From Planococcus glaciei (GTDB lineage Bacteria; Bacillota; Bacilli; Bacillales_A; Planococcaceae): a stretch of 34,470 nucleotides of DNA. The translations under genes were made by a program, and so were the position numbers. This document shows, piece by piece, positions 16,047 through 25,840 of the stretch (positions are counted from its first letter, which is position 1; each line of letters opens with the position of its first letter). The DNA is taken from assembly GCF_900099655.1 (NCBI RefSeq), contig NZ_FNDC01000025.1, positions 1-34,470 of the forward strand, in the 5' to 3' direction. The notes beneath the pieces were generated by a model, which did not search any database, had not been told where the DNA came from, and was given only the letters and a program-made list of their open reading frames with translations.

Positions 16047-16917
16047 ATGCTTTTTTCTTAGGGATCTTCACAGTAATCTGGTAATACTCTTCGTGTTCTT
16101 CTTCTTCAGCGGATAAGTTGATCCCGCTTTTGGTGACCATGCTCAGCGATTCTTTGATGGTGTTCATCGCAATCCGAATATCGCGGCTGACCGCTTTTCT
16201 TCTTGGCTTGGCCTTTTTCGGTTCAGTGGATAGCAGTTTTTCGACCCGCATCTCCAGCTGCTTGACGTTCAAACTTTGTTCGACTGTTTCATCAAACATT
16301 TTTTTCTGTTTGTCCGCATCTTTGATTTTCAGCAATACCCGTGCATGGCGTTCTGTAATGATGCGGTTCAATAAAGCCGTCTGGATTTCTTCAGGCAATT
16401 TCAACAGCCGAAGTTTATTTGCCACTGTCGATTGCCCTTTTCCAAGACGTTGTGCAAGGGCTTCCTGGGTAATGCCTTGGATTTCCAGCAGGTTCTGATA
16501 AGCATTTGCTTCTTCAATCGACGTAAGTTCTTCCCGCTGCAAGTTTTCAATCAAAGCAATCGATGCTGTTTCTTTATCGCTTAACTGGCGGATAATCGCC
16601 GGAACTTCTTCCCATCCGAGAGAAGACATTGCCCGAAAACGCCGTTCCCCTGCAATGATTTCGTATTCGCCTTCTTGATCCGACGCCCGGACTACAATTG
16701 GCTGAATAACGCCATGGATTTCAATTGTGCGAGCCAGCTCTTCGATTTTCTCTTCATCAAAAACTGTACGAGGCTGGAATTTGTTTGCGCTGATTTTAGC
16801 AATCGGCAATTTCACTACTTCTTCTGCAGCTTTATTGGCTGGTTTCACTTCTACTGCCTGTTCTGCTTCTTCTGCTTTATCGCCGCTCCCGAAAAATCGG
16901 GAAAAAGGACTCTTCAT
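16045..16917 (-). CDS. noc: Nucleoid occlusion protein Noc
   Basis: Noc is a ParB paralogue that binds its own sites (NBS) and the membrane, and blocks FtsZ ring assembly over the nucleoid. The 290-residue protein starts [20 protein letters not shown], an amphipathic N-terminus of the kind that binds membrane in B. subtilis Noc. It has the CTP-binding [16 protein letters not shown] and the [26 protein letters not shown]. Identity as Noc rather than a second ParB rests on the position between rsmG and soj and on this N-terminus. AAAGGTGGTG precedes the ATG. Confidence 0.93.
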   Translation of the reverse strand: MKSPFSRFFGSGDKAEEAEQAVEVKPANKAAEEVVKLPIAKISANKFQPRTVFDEEKIEELARTIEIHGVIQPIVVRASDQEGEYEIIAGERRFRAMSSLGWEEVPAIIRQLSDKETASIALIENLQREELTSIEEANAYQNLLEIQGITQEALAQRLGKGQSTVANKLRLLKLPEEIQTALLNRIITERHARVLLKIKDADKQKKMFDETVEQSLNVKQLEMRVEKLLSTEPKKAKPRRKAVSRDIRIAMNTIKESLSMVTKSGINLSAEEEEHEEYYQITVKIPKKKA

Positions 16918-16988
16918 CCTCTAGCACCACCTTTTAAAAGCTCACTTGCTTACTTTATAGTATTTTAACCGCTTTTCTTACGTTCCCA

Positions 16989-17004
16989 TGTTCCACGTGA
17001 AACA
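16989..17004. promoter_or_regulatory. parS site between rsmG and noc
   Basis: TGTTCCACGTGAAACA is an exact parS site in the noc upstream region, 72 bp before the noc start and just beyond the rsmG stop. ParB spreading from here could influence noc expression. Confidence 0.95.
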
Positions 17005-17026
17005 TTTGCTTGATCTCTTTTTCGCC

Positions 17027-17740
17027 TTAAGCGATTGGAGATTTATTTGGCACCCCGGGTTTGCGCGGGTATTTTTTAGGTGTTTCTTTGAACTTGCGGA
17101 ATACCTGGATGTGACGGTCGCTTTCTTCTACAGGCAATTTAAACGAATGGATGCTTTCTTCTTTAACCCCTAGTTTCAACAAGGCTTTTTCGGCATCCTT
17201 TAATTCGTCAGGCGCTGATGCAGCTTTCATCGCTGCAAAAAGCCCGCCATTTTTCACGAGCGGCACACACAGTTCCGCTAAAACGGAAAGCCTTGCCACG
17301 GCTCTTGCTGTAACCAGGTCATAGCTCTCCCGGTGTTCGGACTGGCCAAAATCTTCCGCACGGGAATGAATGAACCGGACATTTGATAAGTTCAGCTTAT
17401 CGCTTAAATGATTCAAGAATTGGATGCGCTTGTTCAATGAGTCCACGATGGTCACTTCAATATGAGGGAAGCAAATTTTCAAAGGAATGCTCGGGAATCC
17501 TGCCCCGGCTCCCACATCACAAACTTTAAGCGGCTTCGTGAAATCTACGTAGAAAGCAGCCGTAATCGAATCAAAAAAATGTTTCAAGTAGACAGACGGC
17601 TGGTCTGTAATGGCCGTTAAATTCATTTTTTCGTTCCACTCAACCAGTTCTTCGAAATAGATGCGGAATTGATCAAGTTGAGCCGGAGTCAAATTGATTC
17701 CTTTTTCGCTGAGGGCGTCTTTGAATTGTTGTTCGTTCAC
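17027..17740 (-). CDS. rsmG: 16S rRNA (guanine-N7) methyltransferase RsmG (GidB)
   Basis: RsmG methylates N7 of G527 (E. coli numbering) in 16S rRNA using S-adenosylmethionine; loss gives low-level streptomycin resistance in several species. The 237-residue protein has the SAM-binding motif [17 protein letters not shown] (about 71-87), [14 protein letters not shown] and [11 protein letters not shown]. The start is GTG at 17740 with AGGGAGG 9 nt upstream. A terminator at 17804-17834 separates it from mnmG. The tail [12 protein letters not shown] is typical. Confidence 0.96.
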   Translation of the reverse strand: MNEQQFKDALSEKGINLTPAQLDQFRIYFEELVEWNEKMNLTAITDQPSVYLKHFFDSITAAFYVDFTKPLKVCDVGAGAGFPSIPLKICFPHIEVTIVDSLNKRIQFLNHLSDKLNLSNVRFIHSRAEDFGQSEHRESYDLVTARAVARLSVLAELCVPLVKNGGLFAAMKAASAPDELKDAEKALLKLGVKEESIHSFKLPVEESDRHIQVFRKFKETPKKYPRKPGVPNKSPIA

Positions 17741-17803
17741 TTGGTTTTTCCTCCCTCTTTTTTTATGCTGTTCTATGTGTCAACCAATAGGCATTCCATT
17801 ATG

Positions 17804-17834
17804 TAAAAATGGGCTGGTCTCTGCCAGCCCATTT
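17804..17834 (-). terminator. Intrinsic terminator after mnmG
   Basis: On the minus strand ATGGGCTGG pairs with CCAGCCCAT (17809-17832) around CAGAGA, followed by TTTTT. It lies about 100 nt past the mnmG stop, after hairpin repeat C. Confidence 0.9.
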
Positions 17835-17840
17835 GTTATG

Positions 17841-17928
17841 TGTCTAGCTTATCGCCTTTTTTGCTCGGTCAGGCGCTTGCGCTTTTATTTCTACAGCTTC
17901 GGCCCCAGATAGGCGCCTGCGCTTTTTT
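17841..17928. repeat. Intergenic hairpin repeat, copy C (diverged, double)
   Basis: Two degenerate units share the 3' signature AGGCGCYTGCGCTTTT (17871-17886 and 17911-17926). The left flank reads TGTCTAGCTTATCGCC. It resembles copies A and B (…GGCGCTTCCGCTTTTC) and has the same orientation, with the GCTTTT end 6 nt from the mnmG stop. Confidence 0.55.
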
Positions 17929-17931
17929 ATA

Positions 17932-19821
17932 TCAAGATGGAATCTTTGCAATTCTACCTTGTTCAATATACACCAAAAGAATTGAAATGTCAGCAGGGTT
18001 CACACCTGAAATCCGGGAAGCCTGTGCAATCGACAGCGGACGCACTTCGGCCAGTTTGCCGCGTGCCTCTGTTGCCAGACCGGAAATTGAGTGGTAATCG
18101 ATGTTTTCCGGGATTTTTTTGTCTTCCATTTTTTTCAGTTTGGCTACTTGCTGAAGCGATTTTTCGATATAGCCTTCGTATTTGATGTGAATCTCAACTT
18201 GCTCTTTCACTTCGTCTTCCAGCTCCACTTCAGAAGCTGTCAGTTGGGCAATCATGTCGTAAGTCATTTCAGGGCGCTTCAATAAATCAGCGGCCCGGAT
18301 GCCGTCTTTCAATTCACTGCCGCCTGCATCACGGATCAATTGCTGCGTGATGTCATTCGGTTTGATCATCATGCCCCGGAGGCGTTTGATTTCCACTTCG
18401 ATGCGGTCTTTTTTCGCCAGGAATTTGGCATAGCGTTCATCGGAAATCATGCCGATTTTGTGGCCCAGTTCCGTCAAACGCATATCTGCATTGTCGTGGC
18501 GCAGCAAAAGGCGGTATTCCGCGCGTGATGTCAGCAAACGGTAAGGCTCATTTGTGCCTTTTGTGACCAAATCATCGATCAATACGCCGATATAAGCATC
18601 GGAGCGGCTCAGAATCACTTCTTCTTTGCCCAGCACTTTGGCTGCCGCGTTAATGCCGGCCATCAAACCCTGCCCCGCTGCTTCTTCGTAGCCGGAAGTT
18701 CCGTTGATCTGTCCTGCTGTATAAAGATTTTCAAGCTGCTTCGACTCGAGCGTCGGCCATAATTGCGTCGGTACGATCGCATCGTATTCGATGGCGTAAC
18801 CGGCACGCATCATTTCAGCTTTCTCAAGCCCTGGAATCGATTCTAACAGTTTTCTTTGCACGTGTTCAGGCAAACTGGTTGAAAGCCCTTGTACGTAAAC
18901 CTCGCGCGTATTGCGGCCTTCCGGCTCAAGGAAAATCTGATGGCGCGGTTTGTCGTTGAAACGCACCACTTTGTCTTCGATTGACGGGCAGTATCTTGGG
19001 CCGGTCCCTTTGATCATGCCGGAATACATCGGCGACAAGTGAAGATTTTCGTCGATGATCTGATGCGTTTTTTCGTTTGTATACGTTAGCCAGCACGGCA
19101 GCTGATCCATGATGAATTCAGTTGTTTCGTAGCTGAACGCACGCGGTTCTTCGTCGCCCGGCTGAATTTCTGTTTTGCTGTAGTCAATGGAGTTGCTGTT
19201 GACGCGCGGCGGCGTCCCTGTTTTAAAGCGGACGGTTTCAAAGCCGAGCTCTTCCAGGTTTTCTGCCAGCTTGATTGATGGCTGCTGGTTATTCGGTCCG
19301 CTGGAGTAGCGCAAATCGCCAATGATGATTTCGCCGCGCAGGAAAGTTCCTGTCGTGATGACGACGGATTTTGCCCGGTAAATGCCGCCTACTTGCGTGA
19401 TCAATCCGGTCACTTTGCCGTCTTCCACCACTAATTTTTCAGCAATCCCCTGGTGAAGCGTCAAATTCTTTTCTTCTTCCATCAGGCGTTTCATTTCCTG
19501 CTGGTAAAGCACTTTGTCGGCTTGTGCACGCAGTGCGCGGACAGCCGGCCCTTTTGCTGTATTCAACATTCTCATTTGAATGTGTGTTTTATCGATAACG
19601 CGCCCCATGGCTCCGCCAAGTGCGTCAATTTCCCGTACAACAATGCCTTTTGCGGGTCCGCCGATTGACGGGTTGCATGGCATAAATGCGATCATATCCA
19701 GATTCATCGTCAACACAAGTGTTTTGGCACCCATGCGAGCGGATGCAAGAGCAGCTTCTGCTCCGGCATGTCCGGCTCCTACGACGATGACATCGAACGT
19801 GCCTGCTTCGTATTGTGGCAT
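17932..19821 (-). CDS. mnmG: tRNA wobble-uridine carboxymethylaminomethylation enzyme MnmG (GidA)
   Basis: MnmG is the FAD-dependent partner of MnmE in making cmnm5U at the tRNA wobble position. The 629-residue protein has the N-terminal FAD Rossmann motif [19 protein letters not shown] (about 12-30), [22 protein letters not shown], the GTFLRGEI region, and a C-terminal helical domain that docks MnmE and tRNA ([19 protein letters not shown]). Full length. The start lies 22 nt after the mnmE stop, so mnmE-mnmG are one operon. Confidence 0.98.
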   Translation of the reverse strand: MPQYEAGTFDVIVVGAGHAGAEAALASARMGAKTLVLTMNLDMIAFMPCNPSIGGPAKGIVVREIDALGGAMGRVIDKTHIQMRMLNTAKGPAVRALRAQADKVLYQQEMKRLMEEEKNLTLHQGIAEKLVVEDGKVTGLITQVGGIYRAKSVVITTGTFLRGEIIIGDLRYSSGPNNQQPSIKLAENLEELGFETVRFKTGTPPRVNSNSIDYSKTEIQPGDEEPRAFSYETTEFIMDQLPCWLTYTNEKTHQIIDENLHLSPMYSGMIKGTGPRYCPSIEDKVVRFNDKPRHQIFLEPEGRNTREVYVQGLSTSLPEHVQRKLLESIPGLEKAEMMRAGYAIEYDAIVPTQLWPTLESKQLENLYTAGQINGTSGYEEAAGQGLMAGINAAAKVLGKEEVILSRSDAYIGVLIDDLVTKGTNEPYRLLTSRAEYRLLLRHDNADMRLTELGHKIGMISDERYAKFLAKKDRIEVEIKRLRGMMIKPNDITQQLIRDAGGSELKDGIRAADLLKRPEMTYDMIAQLTASEVELEDEVKEQVEIHIKYEGYIEKSLQQVAKLKKMEDKKIPENIDYHSISGLATEARGKLAEVRPLSIAQASRISGVNPADISILLVYIEQGRIAKIPS

Positions 19822-19843
19822 GTTCGTTCATTCCCTTCGAAGT

Positions 19844-21229
19844 TTATTTCCCTAAACAGAACTGAGAAAATAGTTGGTTCAACAACCCATCATCTGCCGT
19901 ATCGCCGATGATTTCCCCTAAAATTTCCCATGTTCGAGTGACATCAATTTGAATCATATCAACCGGCACATCCAGATCCGCCGCCTCAATGGCATCCGAA
20001 ATGGTCTGGTGCGCCTGGTGAAGCAGCGCAATATGGCGCGCATTGGAAACATAGGTCATGTCCCCTGCTTCGATTTGCCCTTCAAAAAACAGTTCAGCAA
20101 TGGCTTCTTCCAGCTGGTCGATGCCTTCTTCTTCAATCAGCGAAGTGGTGACCAGCAATTTATCGCCTGCCAACTGCTGTACGTAATCCAGATCAATTTT
20201 CTGCGGCAAATCGGTTTTATTGATGACTACAATATAATCCATATCCCGCACCGCTTCAAACAATCGTTCATCTTCTTCCGTCAGCGCTTCCGAATAATTC
20301 AAGACATAAAGAATCAAATCGGCTTCTTTCAGCACTTTGCGTGAACGTTCCACACCGATGCGTTCTACAATGTCTTCGGTTTCCCGGATCCCGGCTGTGT
20401 CCACCAAACGCAGCGGCACACCGCGGACGTTTACATATTCCTCGATTATATCACGGGTTGTTCCCGCTATTTCCGTTACAATGGCTTTGTTTTCCTGCAC
20501 CAGGCTGTTCAAAAGAGACGATTTCCCGACATTCGGCCGCCCCACAATCACCGTAGAAAGGCCTTCTCTCAGGATTTTTCCTTGCGAAGAGGTCTGCAGC
20601 AGTTTATCAATTTCCGAACGCACCCACAGGGCTTTTTCCAGCATAATCGGACGTGTCATTTCCTCCACATCGTCATACTCCGGGTAATCGATGTTCACTT
20701 CCATTTGTGCAATGGATTCCAGCAGCGCCTGGCGAAGCGTCCCAATGAGTTTCGACAAACGGCCTTCCATCTGGTTCAACGCCACATCCATTGCCCGGTC
20801 GGTTTTCGCACGGATCAAATCCATAACTGCTTCCGCTTGCGAAAGGTCGATGCGGCCGTTCAAAAATGCCCGTTTCGTAAATTCCCCCGGTTCTGCCAAC
20901 CGTGCGCCGGCGCGAAGCACAAGGGCCAATACCCGGTTGACGGACACAATGCCGCCGTGGCAATTGATTTCAATCACGTCTTCGCGGGTGAAGGTTTTTG
21001 GAGCTTTCATGAACGATACCATGACTTCTTCCACTACTTCCTCCGTCCACGGATCCGCCAAATGGCCGTAATGAATGGTATGCGTGGGCTGTGTCGCCAA
21101 TTGTTTTCCGCTTGGCGCGCGGAACAGCTTATCCGCAATTCCGATCGCTTCCGGCCCGCTCAGGCGGACAATGGCAATGGCGCCTTCACCGCTTGGCGTG
21201 GAGATTGCAGCAATTGTATCGAATTCCAT
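19844..21229 (-). CDS. mnmE: tRNA modification GTPase MnmE (TrmE/ThdF)
   Basis: MnmE is a potassium-activated GTPase that works with MnmG on wobble uridines. The 461-residue protein has an N-terminal formyl-THF-binding domain ([25 protein letters not shown]), a helical domain, and an inserted G domain: G1 [10 protein letters not shown]3 DTAGIRET, G4 NKTDL. It ends in FCLGK, carrying the catalytic cysteine motif. GAGAGGA precedes the ATG. The upstream region (21230-21492) holds a DnaA-box-like palindrome. Confidence 0.98.
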   Translation of the reverse strand: MEFDTIAAISTPSGEGAIAIVRLSGPEAIGIADKLFRAPSGKQLATQPTHTIHYGHLADPWTEEVVEEVMVSFMKAPKTFTREDVIEINCHGGIVSVNRVLALVLRAGARLAEPGEFTKRAFLNGRIDLSQAEAVMDLIRAKTDRAMDVALNQMEGRLSKLIGTLRQALLESIAQMEVNIDYPEYDDVEEMTRPIMLEKALWVRSEIDKLLQTSSQGKILREGLSTVIVGRPNVGKSSLLNSLVQENKAIVTEIAGTTRDIIEEYVNVRGVPLRLVDTAGIRETEDIVERIGVERSRKVLKEADLILYVLNYSEALTEEDERLFEAVRDMDYIVVINKTDLPQKIDLDYVQQLAGDKLLVTTSLIEEEGIDQLEEAIAELFFEGQIEAGDMTYVSNARHIALLHQAHQTISDAIEAADLDVPVDMIQIDVTRTWEILGEIIGDTADDGLLNQLFSQFCLGK

Positions 21230-21322
21230 GGTATTCCGTCCTCTCTATTATAGAAAAGTACAGGAGCTTGTATTAAACCTGCACTTAAAATGAATTAAAA
21301 ACAAAAAAATCCGGCCCAAAAC

Positions 21323-21391
21323 TTATCCCCAGACTTTTTCGAACGCAAAAACAGTTTTTCTCTTTAAAAAAGTTGTCCACATGTGGACAAC
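21323..21391. promoter_or_regulatory. DnaA-box-like cluster upstream of mnmE
   Basis: TTGTCCACA (21373-21381) directly abuts its inverted copy TGTGGACAA (21382-21390), giving a perfect 20-bp palindrome with the flanking G and C. Each half differs at one base from the DnaA box TTATCCACA. A third one-mismatch box, TTATCCCCA, is at 21323-21331. A DnaA-regulated promoter is possible. The palindrome followed by T's on the minus strand could also form a hairpin. Confidence 0.45.
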
Positions 21392-21492
21392 CAGCAAAAG
21401 TACATGACTTTCTAACATATTACAATAGCATAAATGACCGGAATCCGAAAGGTGAAGCGCTTGGTTTTCCTGAAAGTTTCATAAAAAGAACA

Positions 21493-21525
21493 AATAAAAA
21501 AACGGCTTGCATAGAGCAAGCCGTT
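21493..21525 (-). terminator. Intrinsic terminator after jag
   Basis: On the minus strand AACGGCTTGC and GCAAGCCGTT form a 10-bp stem with a 5-nt loop, followed by seven T. It ends the rnpA-yidC-jag unit 31 nt past the jag stop. Confidence 0.93.
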
Positions 21526-21556
21526 CATTATTCGTTATTTGGGGGAATCATTCGAA

Positions 21557-22288
21557 CTATTTCAGCGGTTCAATGACCAAATAACGATTTGGATCTTTTC
21601 CTTCTGAATACGTGTCGATGTCCATCCGGCGGGACAAAGCCTGATGGATGACTTTCCGCTCGTAAGACGGCATCGGTTCAAATTGAACGCGGCCGCCGGT
21701 CCGGATCGCTTTGTCCGCCATCCGGTCTGCCAGCTGCTCCAATGTTTCCTGGCGCCGCTCCCGGTAATTTTCCGCATCCAGCTCCACCATCATAAACTGG
21801 TTGGAGTATTTATTGGCGACCAGCTGGGCAAGCTGCTGAAGGGAATTCAACGTATTGCCCCGTTTGCCGATCAGCATGGCCACTTTTTCACTTTCCAGAT
21901 AGAAACTGACTTGTTTGCCGGTTTGCTTATGCGTAATGGTCAAGTCGTCAATCATCATGCCTTTGGCAATGGACTGAATATAATCTTTCGTTTCCTGGAT
22001 GGCGCGCTCATTTGTTGCTTTTGGCGCTTCTTCCACCAATTCTTCTAAAATTTTTTCCGGTTCCGCCACCGCTGTCTCCATCACTGCTTCCTCTTTTTCA
22101 AGCGGCGCAGCTTCCGGTTCGTTTACGATGACCTCGACTTCAGCCGGTTTGGATCCAAAGCCCAAAAATCCCTTTTTTTCGTTCTGGATCACATTGACCG
22201 TTACTTCTTCACGTGTTGCCTGGAGTTTTTCTAATGCTGCAGATATCGCGTTTTCAACAGTTGTACCCGTCTGCGTAATCTGTTTCAC
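21557..22288 (-). CDS. khpB: RNA-binding protein KhpB (Jag/EloR)
   Basis: This KH/R3H RNA-binding protein is linked to cell elongation and division control in Gram-positives, usually with KhpA. The 243-residue protein has the Jag_N domain (about 1-52, ending KKGFLGFGSKPAEVEV), a glutamate/alanine-rich linker (about 55-95), a KH domain with LIGKRGNTLNSLQQL, and a C-terminal R3H domain with the R-x3-H spacing in ERKVIH. The start is GTG at 22288, overlapping the yidC stop by 4 nt (GTGA). Confidence 0.95.
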   Translation of the reverse strand: MKQITQTGTTVENAISAALEKLQATREEVTVNVIQNEKKGFLGFGSKPAEVEVIVNEPEAAPLEKEEAVMETAVAEPEKILEELVEEAPKATNERAIQETKDYIQSIAKGMMIDDLTITHKQTGKQVSFYLESEKVAMLIGKRGNTLNSLQQLAQLVANKYSNQFMMVELDAENYRERRQETLEQLADRMADKAIRTGGRVQFEPMPSYERKVIHQALSRRMDIDTYSEGKDPNRYLVIEPLK

Positions 22289-23109
22289 TTTTTAGCCCCT
22301 CCTGCTTTCGCTTTCGTTTTAACAGGTTGCTTCACTTCTTTTCTTGCTCCAGCCATTGGCGCCGCCGGAACCGGCTCTTTTTTCTCCCATGGCTTGTAAA
22401 TGACCAGGTTTTGAATCAAGGAGATAATGTTTCCGATTACCCAGTACAGAGTCAATGCGGATGGCAATACGACACCAAATCCGATGATCATGACCGGCAT
22501 AAAATACATCATGATTTTCATTTGCGGGTTGTCCATAGCAGGACCGGTGCGCAAAACGACAAATTGCATCAAACCAGCAATAACAGCTAAAATAATGCTT
22601 GGTTCAGCTAACGGAAAAATCAAAAACGAACCAAGGTCGATCGCCGGAGTGTTGTTCATCCGGCTGATCGCATGGTAAAAGCCGATTAAAATCGGCATCT
22701 GAATCAATACCGGCAAACAGCCCGCCATCGGGTTCACGCCATTTTCCTGGAACAATGCCATCATTTCCTGCTGGTATTTCTGCTGCGTGACTGCATCTTT
22801 CGATTTGTATTTCGCTTGCAGCTCTTTCAATTTCGGTTGTACTTCCTGCATGCGTTTTGAGCTGCGGGTCTGCTTCACCATCAACGGCAAAAGCACCAAA
22901 CGGATAATGATTGTTACTGCAATAATCCCGAGTCCGTACGTTCCAAGCAAGCCTTTGAAATACGTAATGACCGAGACTAGAGGCCAAACTACAAATTCGT
23001 TCCAAAATCCTTCGCTGTTTCCACTGATCGGCTCATTGAACTCTGTACAGCCGGCAAGCAGCAAGGTCGCTGCCACCAGTGAAATAAGCAGTACTATTCG
23101 CTTATTCAA
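22285..23109 (-). CDS. yidC: Membrane protein insertase YidC (SpoIIIJ/OxaA)
   Basis: YidC inserts membrane proteins alone or with SecYEG. The 274-residue lipoprotein precursor begins MNKRIVLLISLVAATLLLAGC, a type II signal with lipobox LLAGC. Five membrane segments follow. The substrate groove arginine lies in VKQTRSSKRMQ after TM1, and the tail is rich in lysine (KTKAKAGGAKK), as needed for ribosome contact. I set the start at TTG 23109, preceded by GGGGG 7 nt upstream. The longer frame to 23196 would bury the signal peptide behind 29 residues and overlap rnpA. Confidence 0.95.
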   Translation of the reverse strand: MNKRIVLLISLVAATLLLAGCTEFNEPISGNSEGFWNEFVVWPLVSVITYFKGLLGTYGLGIIAVTIIIRLVLLPLMVKQTRSSKRMQEVQPKLKELQAKYKSKDAVTQQKYQQEMMALFQENGVNPMAGCLPVLIQMPILIGFYHAISRMNNTPAIDLGSFLIFPLAEPSIILAVIAGLMQFVVLRTGPAMDNPQMKIMMYFMPVMIIGFGVVLPSALTLYWVIGNIISLIQNLVIYKPWEKKEPVPAAPMAGARKEVKQPVKTKAKAGGAKK

Positions 23110-23170
23110 CCTTCTTCCCCCAAACTTATTTTCAGTTGCTTCTATAATAGCATTCTTGCAATAGCTCTTT

Positions 23171-23512
23171 CTACTTCCGAGGCAAAGCACGGGCAATTTT
23201 TAAAACGTGCTCCAAACTTTTCTTGCTTTCATGAAAATCCAAATTGGCCGCCTGTTGCCGGGCGATAATAACGTAATCCGCATTTGCCAGCACATCGTCT
23301 TTTAATTCGAGGAATGTTTGACGGATATAGCGCTTGATGCGGTTTCGCGTAACTGCGTTTCCTACTTTTTTGCTGACGGATAATCCCACCCGAAACTCCG
23401 GCTGATCGTTTTTCAAGACGTAGACGATAAACTGGCGATTGGCAAAGGATTTTCCTTTTTTAAAAATCCGTTGAAATTCCGTATTTTTCTTGATTCGTTG
23501 CTGCTTATTCAT
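23171..23512 (-). CDS. rnpA: Ribonuclease P protein component
   Basis: RnpA is the protein subunit of RNase P, which trims 5' leaders from pre-tRNA. The 113-residue basic protein has the central cleft and the RNR signature [12 protein letters not shown] (about 56-67), with [15 protein letters not shown] before it. It is followed 61 nt later by yidC. Between rpmH and rnpA there are a terminator and hairpin repeat B, so rnpA may be partly uncoupled from rpmH. Confidence 0.97.
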   Translation of the reverse strand: MNKQQRIKKNTEFQRIFKKGKSFANRQFIVYVLKNDQPEFRVGLSVSKKVGNAVTRNRIKRYIRQTFLELKDDVLANADYVIIARQQAANLDFHESKKSLEHVLKIARALPRK

Positions 23513-23590
23513 TTTTTCACCTGCTTATTCGACTCTACAAGAAAGTATAGCTCGTTAAACTCGGAAAATCTTAGAAAGGGGTATTTCCCT

Positions 23591-23634
23591 GTCCAGACTC
23601 CAGTGCCTAGCTCTGACAGGCACTTCCGCTTTTC
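23591..23634. repeat. Intergenic hairpin repeat, copy B (short form)
   Basis: The copy starts GTCCAGACTCCAGTGCCT and ends AGGCACTTCCGCTTTTC. Arms AGTGCCT (23602-23608) and AGGCACT (23618-23624) are perfectly complementary around a 9-nt loop. The flanks match copy A at 8588-8705, with compensatory G-to-A and C-to-T changes in the stem. Confidence 0.8.
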
Positions 23635-23644
23635 GTTCAGAAAA

Positions 23645-23674
23645 GAAAAAAAGACCACTGATGCGGTCAGTGGA
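23645..23674 (-). terminator. Terminator between rpmH and rnpA
   Basis: On the minus strand CCACTGA and TCAGTGG form a stem extended by G-C outside and the loop CCGCA, followed by seven T. It starts just after the rpmH stop. Its efficiency would set how much rpmH transcript reaches rnpA. Confidence 0.85.
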
Positions 23675-23675
23675 C

Positions 23676-23813
23676 TTAAGCTGATAATACTTTTCTTCCT
23701 TTGCGACGGCGTGCAGCAATTACTCTACGTCCGTTTTTCGTGCTCATACGTGCTCTGAAGCCGTGTACTTTGCTGTGTTTACGAGTATTTGGTTGGTATG
23801 TGCGTAATGTCAT
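23676..23813 (-). CDS. rpmH: 50S ribosomal protein L34
   Basis: L34 is a very basic 45-residue large-subunit protein. It reads [19 protein letters not shown] then [20 protein letters not shown] and RKVLSA, near identical to other Bacillales. The start is the ATG at 23813 with GGAGGTG upstream; the longer frame to 23888 covers the promoter and is rejected. It is the first gene left of oriC and is divergent from dnaA. Confidence 0.98.
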   Translation of the reverse strand: MTLRTYQPNTRKHSKVHGFRARMSTKNGRRVIAARRRKGRKVLSA

Positions 23814-23865
23814 GGTGACACCTCCTGAATAAAAGTTAACTCTTTTCTCAAAGACAGTCTTGACT

Positions 23866-23895
23866 ATTATATAGCCGGCATGCTTCAAATGTCAA
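23866..23895 (-). promoter_or_regulatory. rpmH promoter
   Basis: On the minus strand TTGACA (23895-23890), an 18-nt spacer and TATAAT (23871-23866) give a full consensus sigma-A promoter about 55 nt before rpmH. Confidence 0.92.
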
Positions 23896-24076
23896 TGTCT
23901 TATTAAAAAGGAGAAACAATCACCGATTTTGCCGCATACAGGCCTGGTCTTGCAGATCTCCAGCAAAACTGTCCCCTTTTCTGCTTACCTCCCCTTATTT
24001 TCTTCTCCCTCTTTTACTGAACGGATTCGAAAAGAAGTTTTGCCCTTGCTGCTTCATATGGGAGAAAAATTAAAGT

Positions 24077-24431
24077 CCATCCACAAATCCGCTTGAATTC
24101 CTCTTGGATTTTTCGTTCTCCTTTTCTTTCCGAGTTATCCACATTTGCTTCAGAAAACCCAAAAATTATTGTGCACCAATATTTTTCGAAAAAATTTTAT
24201 CCACACCCCTTATCTACAACTTCTGCACATAAGAAGCCCCTGTGGATAGCTTTTATGTGCATAATAAAAGGAATGTGGATAAGTACAAGTACTTCTTGTA
24301 ATGTCTCAGTTTTTTTGTTAACATAGACTTGTTTTCACTTGTTAATAATTTTTAGCCCAAATAAGTTATCCACAAACTGTGGGTAAGATGTGGACAGTTA
24401 TTCACGGGCTTGTTTATAAAGGTTATCCACA
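24077..24431. other. oriC: oriC, dnaA-upstream DnaA-box cluster
   Basis: Boxes matching TTATNCACA occur at 24135-24143 (+), 24197-24205 (+), 24256-24264 (-), 24274-24282 (-), 24366-24374 (+) and 24423-24431 (+). One-mismatch forms are at 24210-24218 (+, TTATCTACA), 24221-24229, 24241-24249 (-), 24378-24386 (-) and 24398-24406 (+). Two weaker ones are at 24077-24085 and 24389-24397. The layout matches the incAB part of the bipartite Bacillus origin. No gene is seen from 23896 to 24490; the stretch 23896-24070 holds nothing I recognise. Confidence 0.95.
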
Positions 24432-24448
24432 GCCTGTGGTTTTGTGTA

Positions 24449-24457
24449 TGGTATACT
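24449..24457 (+). promoter_or_regulatory. dnaA promoter (extended -10)
   Basis: TGGTATACT is an extended -10 with a 5/6 TATAAT match, about 34 nt upstream of the dnaA start. No good -35 is present at 17 nt. A perfect DnaA box (24423-24431) overlaps the upstream promoter region, which would allow autorepression. Confidence 0.65.
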
Positions 24458-24490
24458 TAAAAAATATTTACATATAAAGGAGACGAGCTA

Positions 24491-25837
24491 TTGGAACACT
24501 TAGACGAACTTTGGTCGAGTGTCTTAGCCCAAGTTGAAACTAAAATCTCCAAACCAAGTTTTGAAACGTGGTTAAAATCAACAAAACTTTTATCTTATCA
24601 GAATGATACAGTGACAATTTCAGCGCCTAATTCATTTGCACGTGACTGGTTGGAAAACCATTACGTGCATTTAATTACTGGGATTCTTTCGGATTCAACA
24701 GGTGATGATCTGCTGATAAAATTTGTTGTGCCCAAAGATCAGGATATGGACGATTTTCAACTTCCAGCCCCTCGCGTAAAACCGGGGCAGAATGAGCATC
24801 AGGAATTTTTGCCTGGCATGCTGAATCCCAAATATACATTCGATACGTTTGTAATTGGATCCGGCAACCGCTTTGCCCATGCTGCATCACTGGCCGTAGC
24901 GGAAGCGCCTGCAAAAGCGTACAATCCGTTGTTTATTTACGGGGGAGTAGGACTTGGCAAGACACATTTAATGCATGCAATCGGACATTATGTCCTTGAA
25001 CACAACCCGAATGCCAAAGTGGTTTATTTGTCTTCGGAGAAATTTACCAACGAATTCATCAACTCGATCCGGGACAACCAAACCGTGGATTTCCGGAACA
25101 AATACCGCAGTGTCGACATTCTTTTGATTGATGACATTCAATTTTTGGCCGGCAAAGAGCAGACGCAGGAGGAATTTTTCCATACGTTTAATACGCTCCA
25201 CGAAGAGTCGAAGCAAATCATTATCTCGAGTGACCGGCCGCCAAAAGAAATTCCGACACTGGAAGACCGCCTAAGATCCCGCTTTGAATGGGGATTGATC
25301 ACCGATATTACACCGCCGGATCTGGAAACCCGGATCGCCATTTTGCGCAAAAAAGCGAAAGCGGACGGCCTTGATATTCCGAACGATGTGATGACCTATA
25401 TCGCCAATTCCATTGATTCGAATATCCGGGAACTTGAAGGAGCTTTGATCCGCGTAGTGGCTTATTCCTCTTTGATCAACCGGGATATGAGCGCCGAACT
25501 TGCAGCAGAAGCGCTAAAAGACATCATGCCGAATTCAAAACCGAAAGTGATTACGATTTTGGACATCCAGCATGCGGTCGGAGAGCAATTCAATGTGAAA
25601 TTAGAAGATTTCAAAACAAAACGCCGTACAAAAGACATTGCATATCCACGCCAAGTGGCCATGTATCTGTCCCGAGAAATGACGGATTTTTCTTTGCCTA
25701 AAATCGGGGAAGAATTCGGTGGACGTGACCATACCACGGTCATCCATGCGCATGAAAAAATTTCAAAAATGCTGAAGGACAATCAGCAGCTTCAGCAGGA
25801 CGTCAAAGATATTCGAAGCGCGCTCGGCAAGCAATGA
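24491..25837 (+). CDS. dnaA: Chromosomal replication initiator protein DnaA
   Basis: DnaA binds oriC boxes, oligomerises and melts DNA to load the helicase. The 448-residue protein has domain I (about 1-85: [18 protein letters not shown]), a linker, the AAA+ domain with Walker [10 protein letters not shown] (151-159) and Walker [10 protein letters not shown], and the DNA-binding domain IV with the signature [15 protein letters not shown]. The start codon is TTG with AAAGGAG 8 nt upstream. The gene lies between two DnaA-box clusters. Confidence 0.98.
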   Translation: MEHLDELWSSVLAQVETKISKPSFETWLKSTKLLSYQNDTVTISAPNSFARDWLENHYVHLITGILSDSTGDDLLIKFVVPKDQDMDDFQLPAPRVKPGQNEHQEFLPGMLNPKYTFDTFVIGSGNRFAHAASLAVAEAPAKAYNPLFIYGGVGLGKTHLMHAIGHYVLEHNPNAKVVYLSSEKFTNEFINSIRDNQTVDFRNKYRSVDILLIDDIQFLAGKEQTQEEFFHTFNTLHEESKQIIISSDRPPKEIPTLEDRLRSRFEWGLITDITPPDLETRIAILRKKAKADGLDIPNDVMTYIANSIDSNIRELEGALIRVVAYSSLINRDMSAELAAEALKDIMPNSKPKVITILDIQHAVGEQFNVKLEDFKTKRRTKDIAYPRQVAMYLSREMTDFSLPKIGEEFGGRDHTTVIHAHEKISKMLKDNQQLQQDVKDIRSALGKQ

Positions 25838-25840
25838 CCT

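Noticed and set aside
16045..16917. noc as a duplicated parB
   Set aside because: Position and N-terminal membrane-binding type sequence fit Noc, the normal paralogue in Bacillales, so this is not a recent duplication. I looked for Noc-binding sites (ATTTCCCGGGAAAT type) and saw none in the window.
21247..21252. TATAAT on the minus strand just before mnmE as its promoter
   Set aside because: A start there would leave only about 10 nt of leader and place the Shine-Dalgarno at the transcript end; no -35 at proper spacing.
20582..21253. 223-residue plus-strand ORF
   Set aside because: Antisense to mnmE and ends in its start region; no homology recognised.
21373..21576. 67-residue plus-strand ORF upstream of mnmE
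   Set aside because: Crosses the jag terminator and the end of jag; chance frame.
24093..24326. 77-residue ORF inside oriC
   Set aside because: Overlaps several DnaA boxes, has no Shine-Dalgarno and no recognisable motif.
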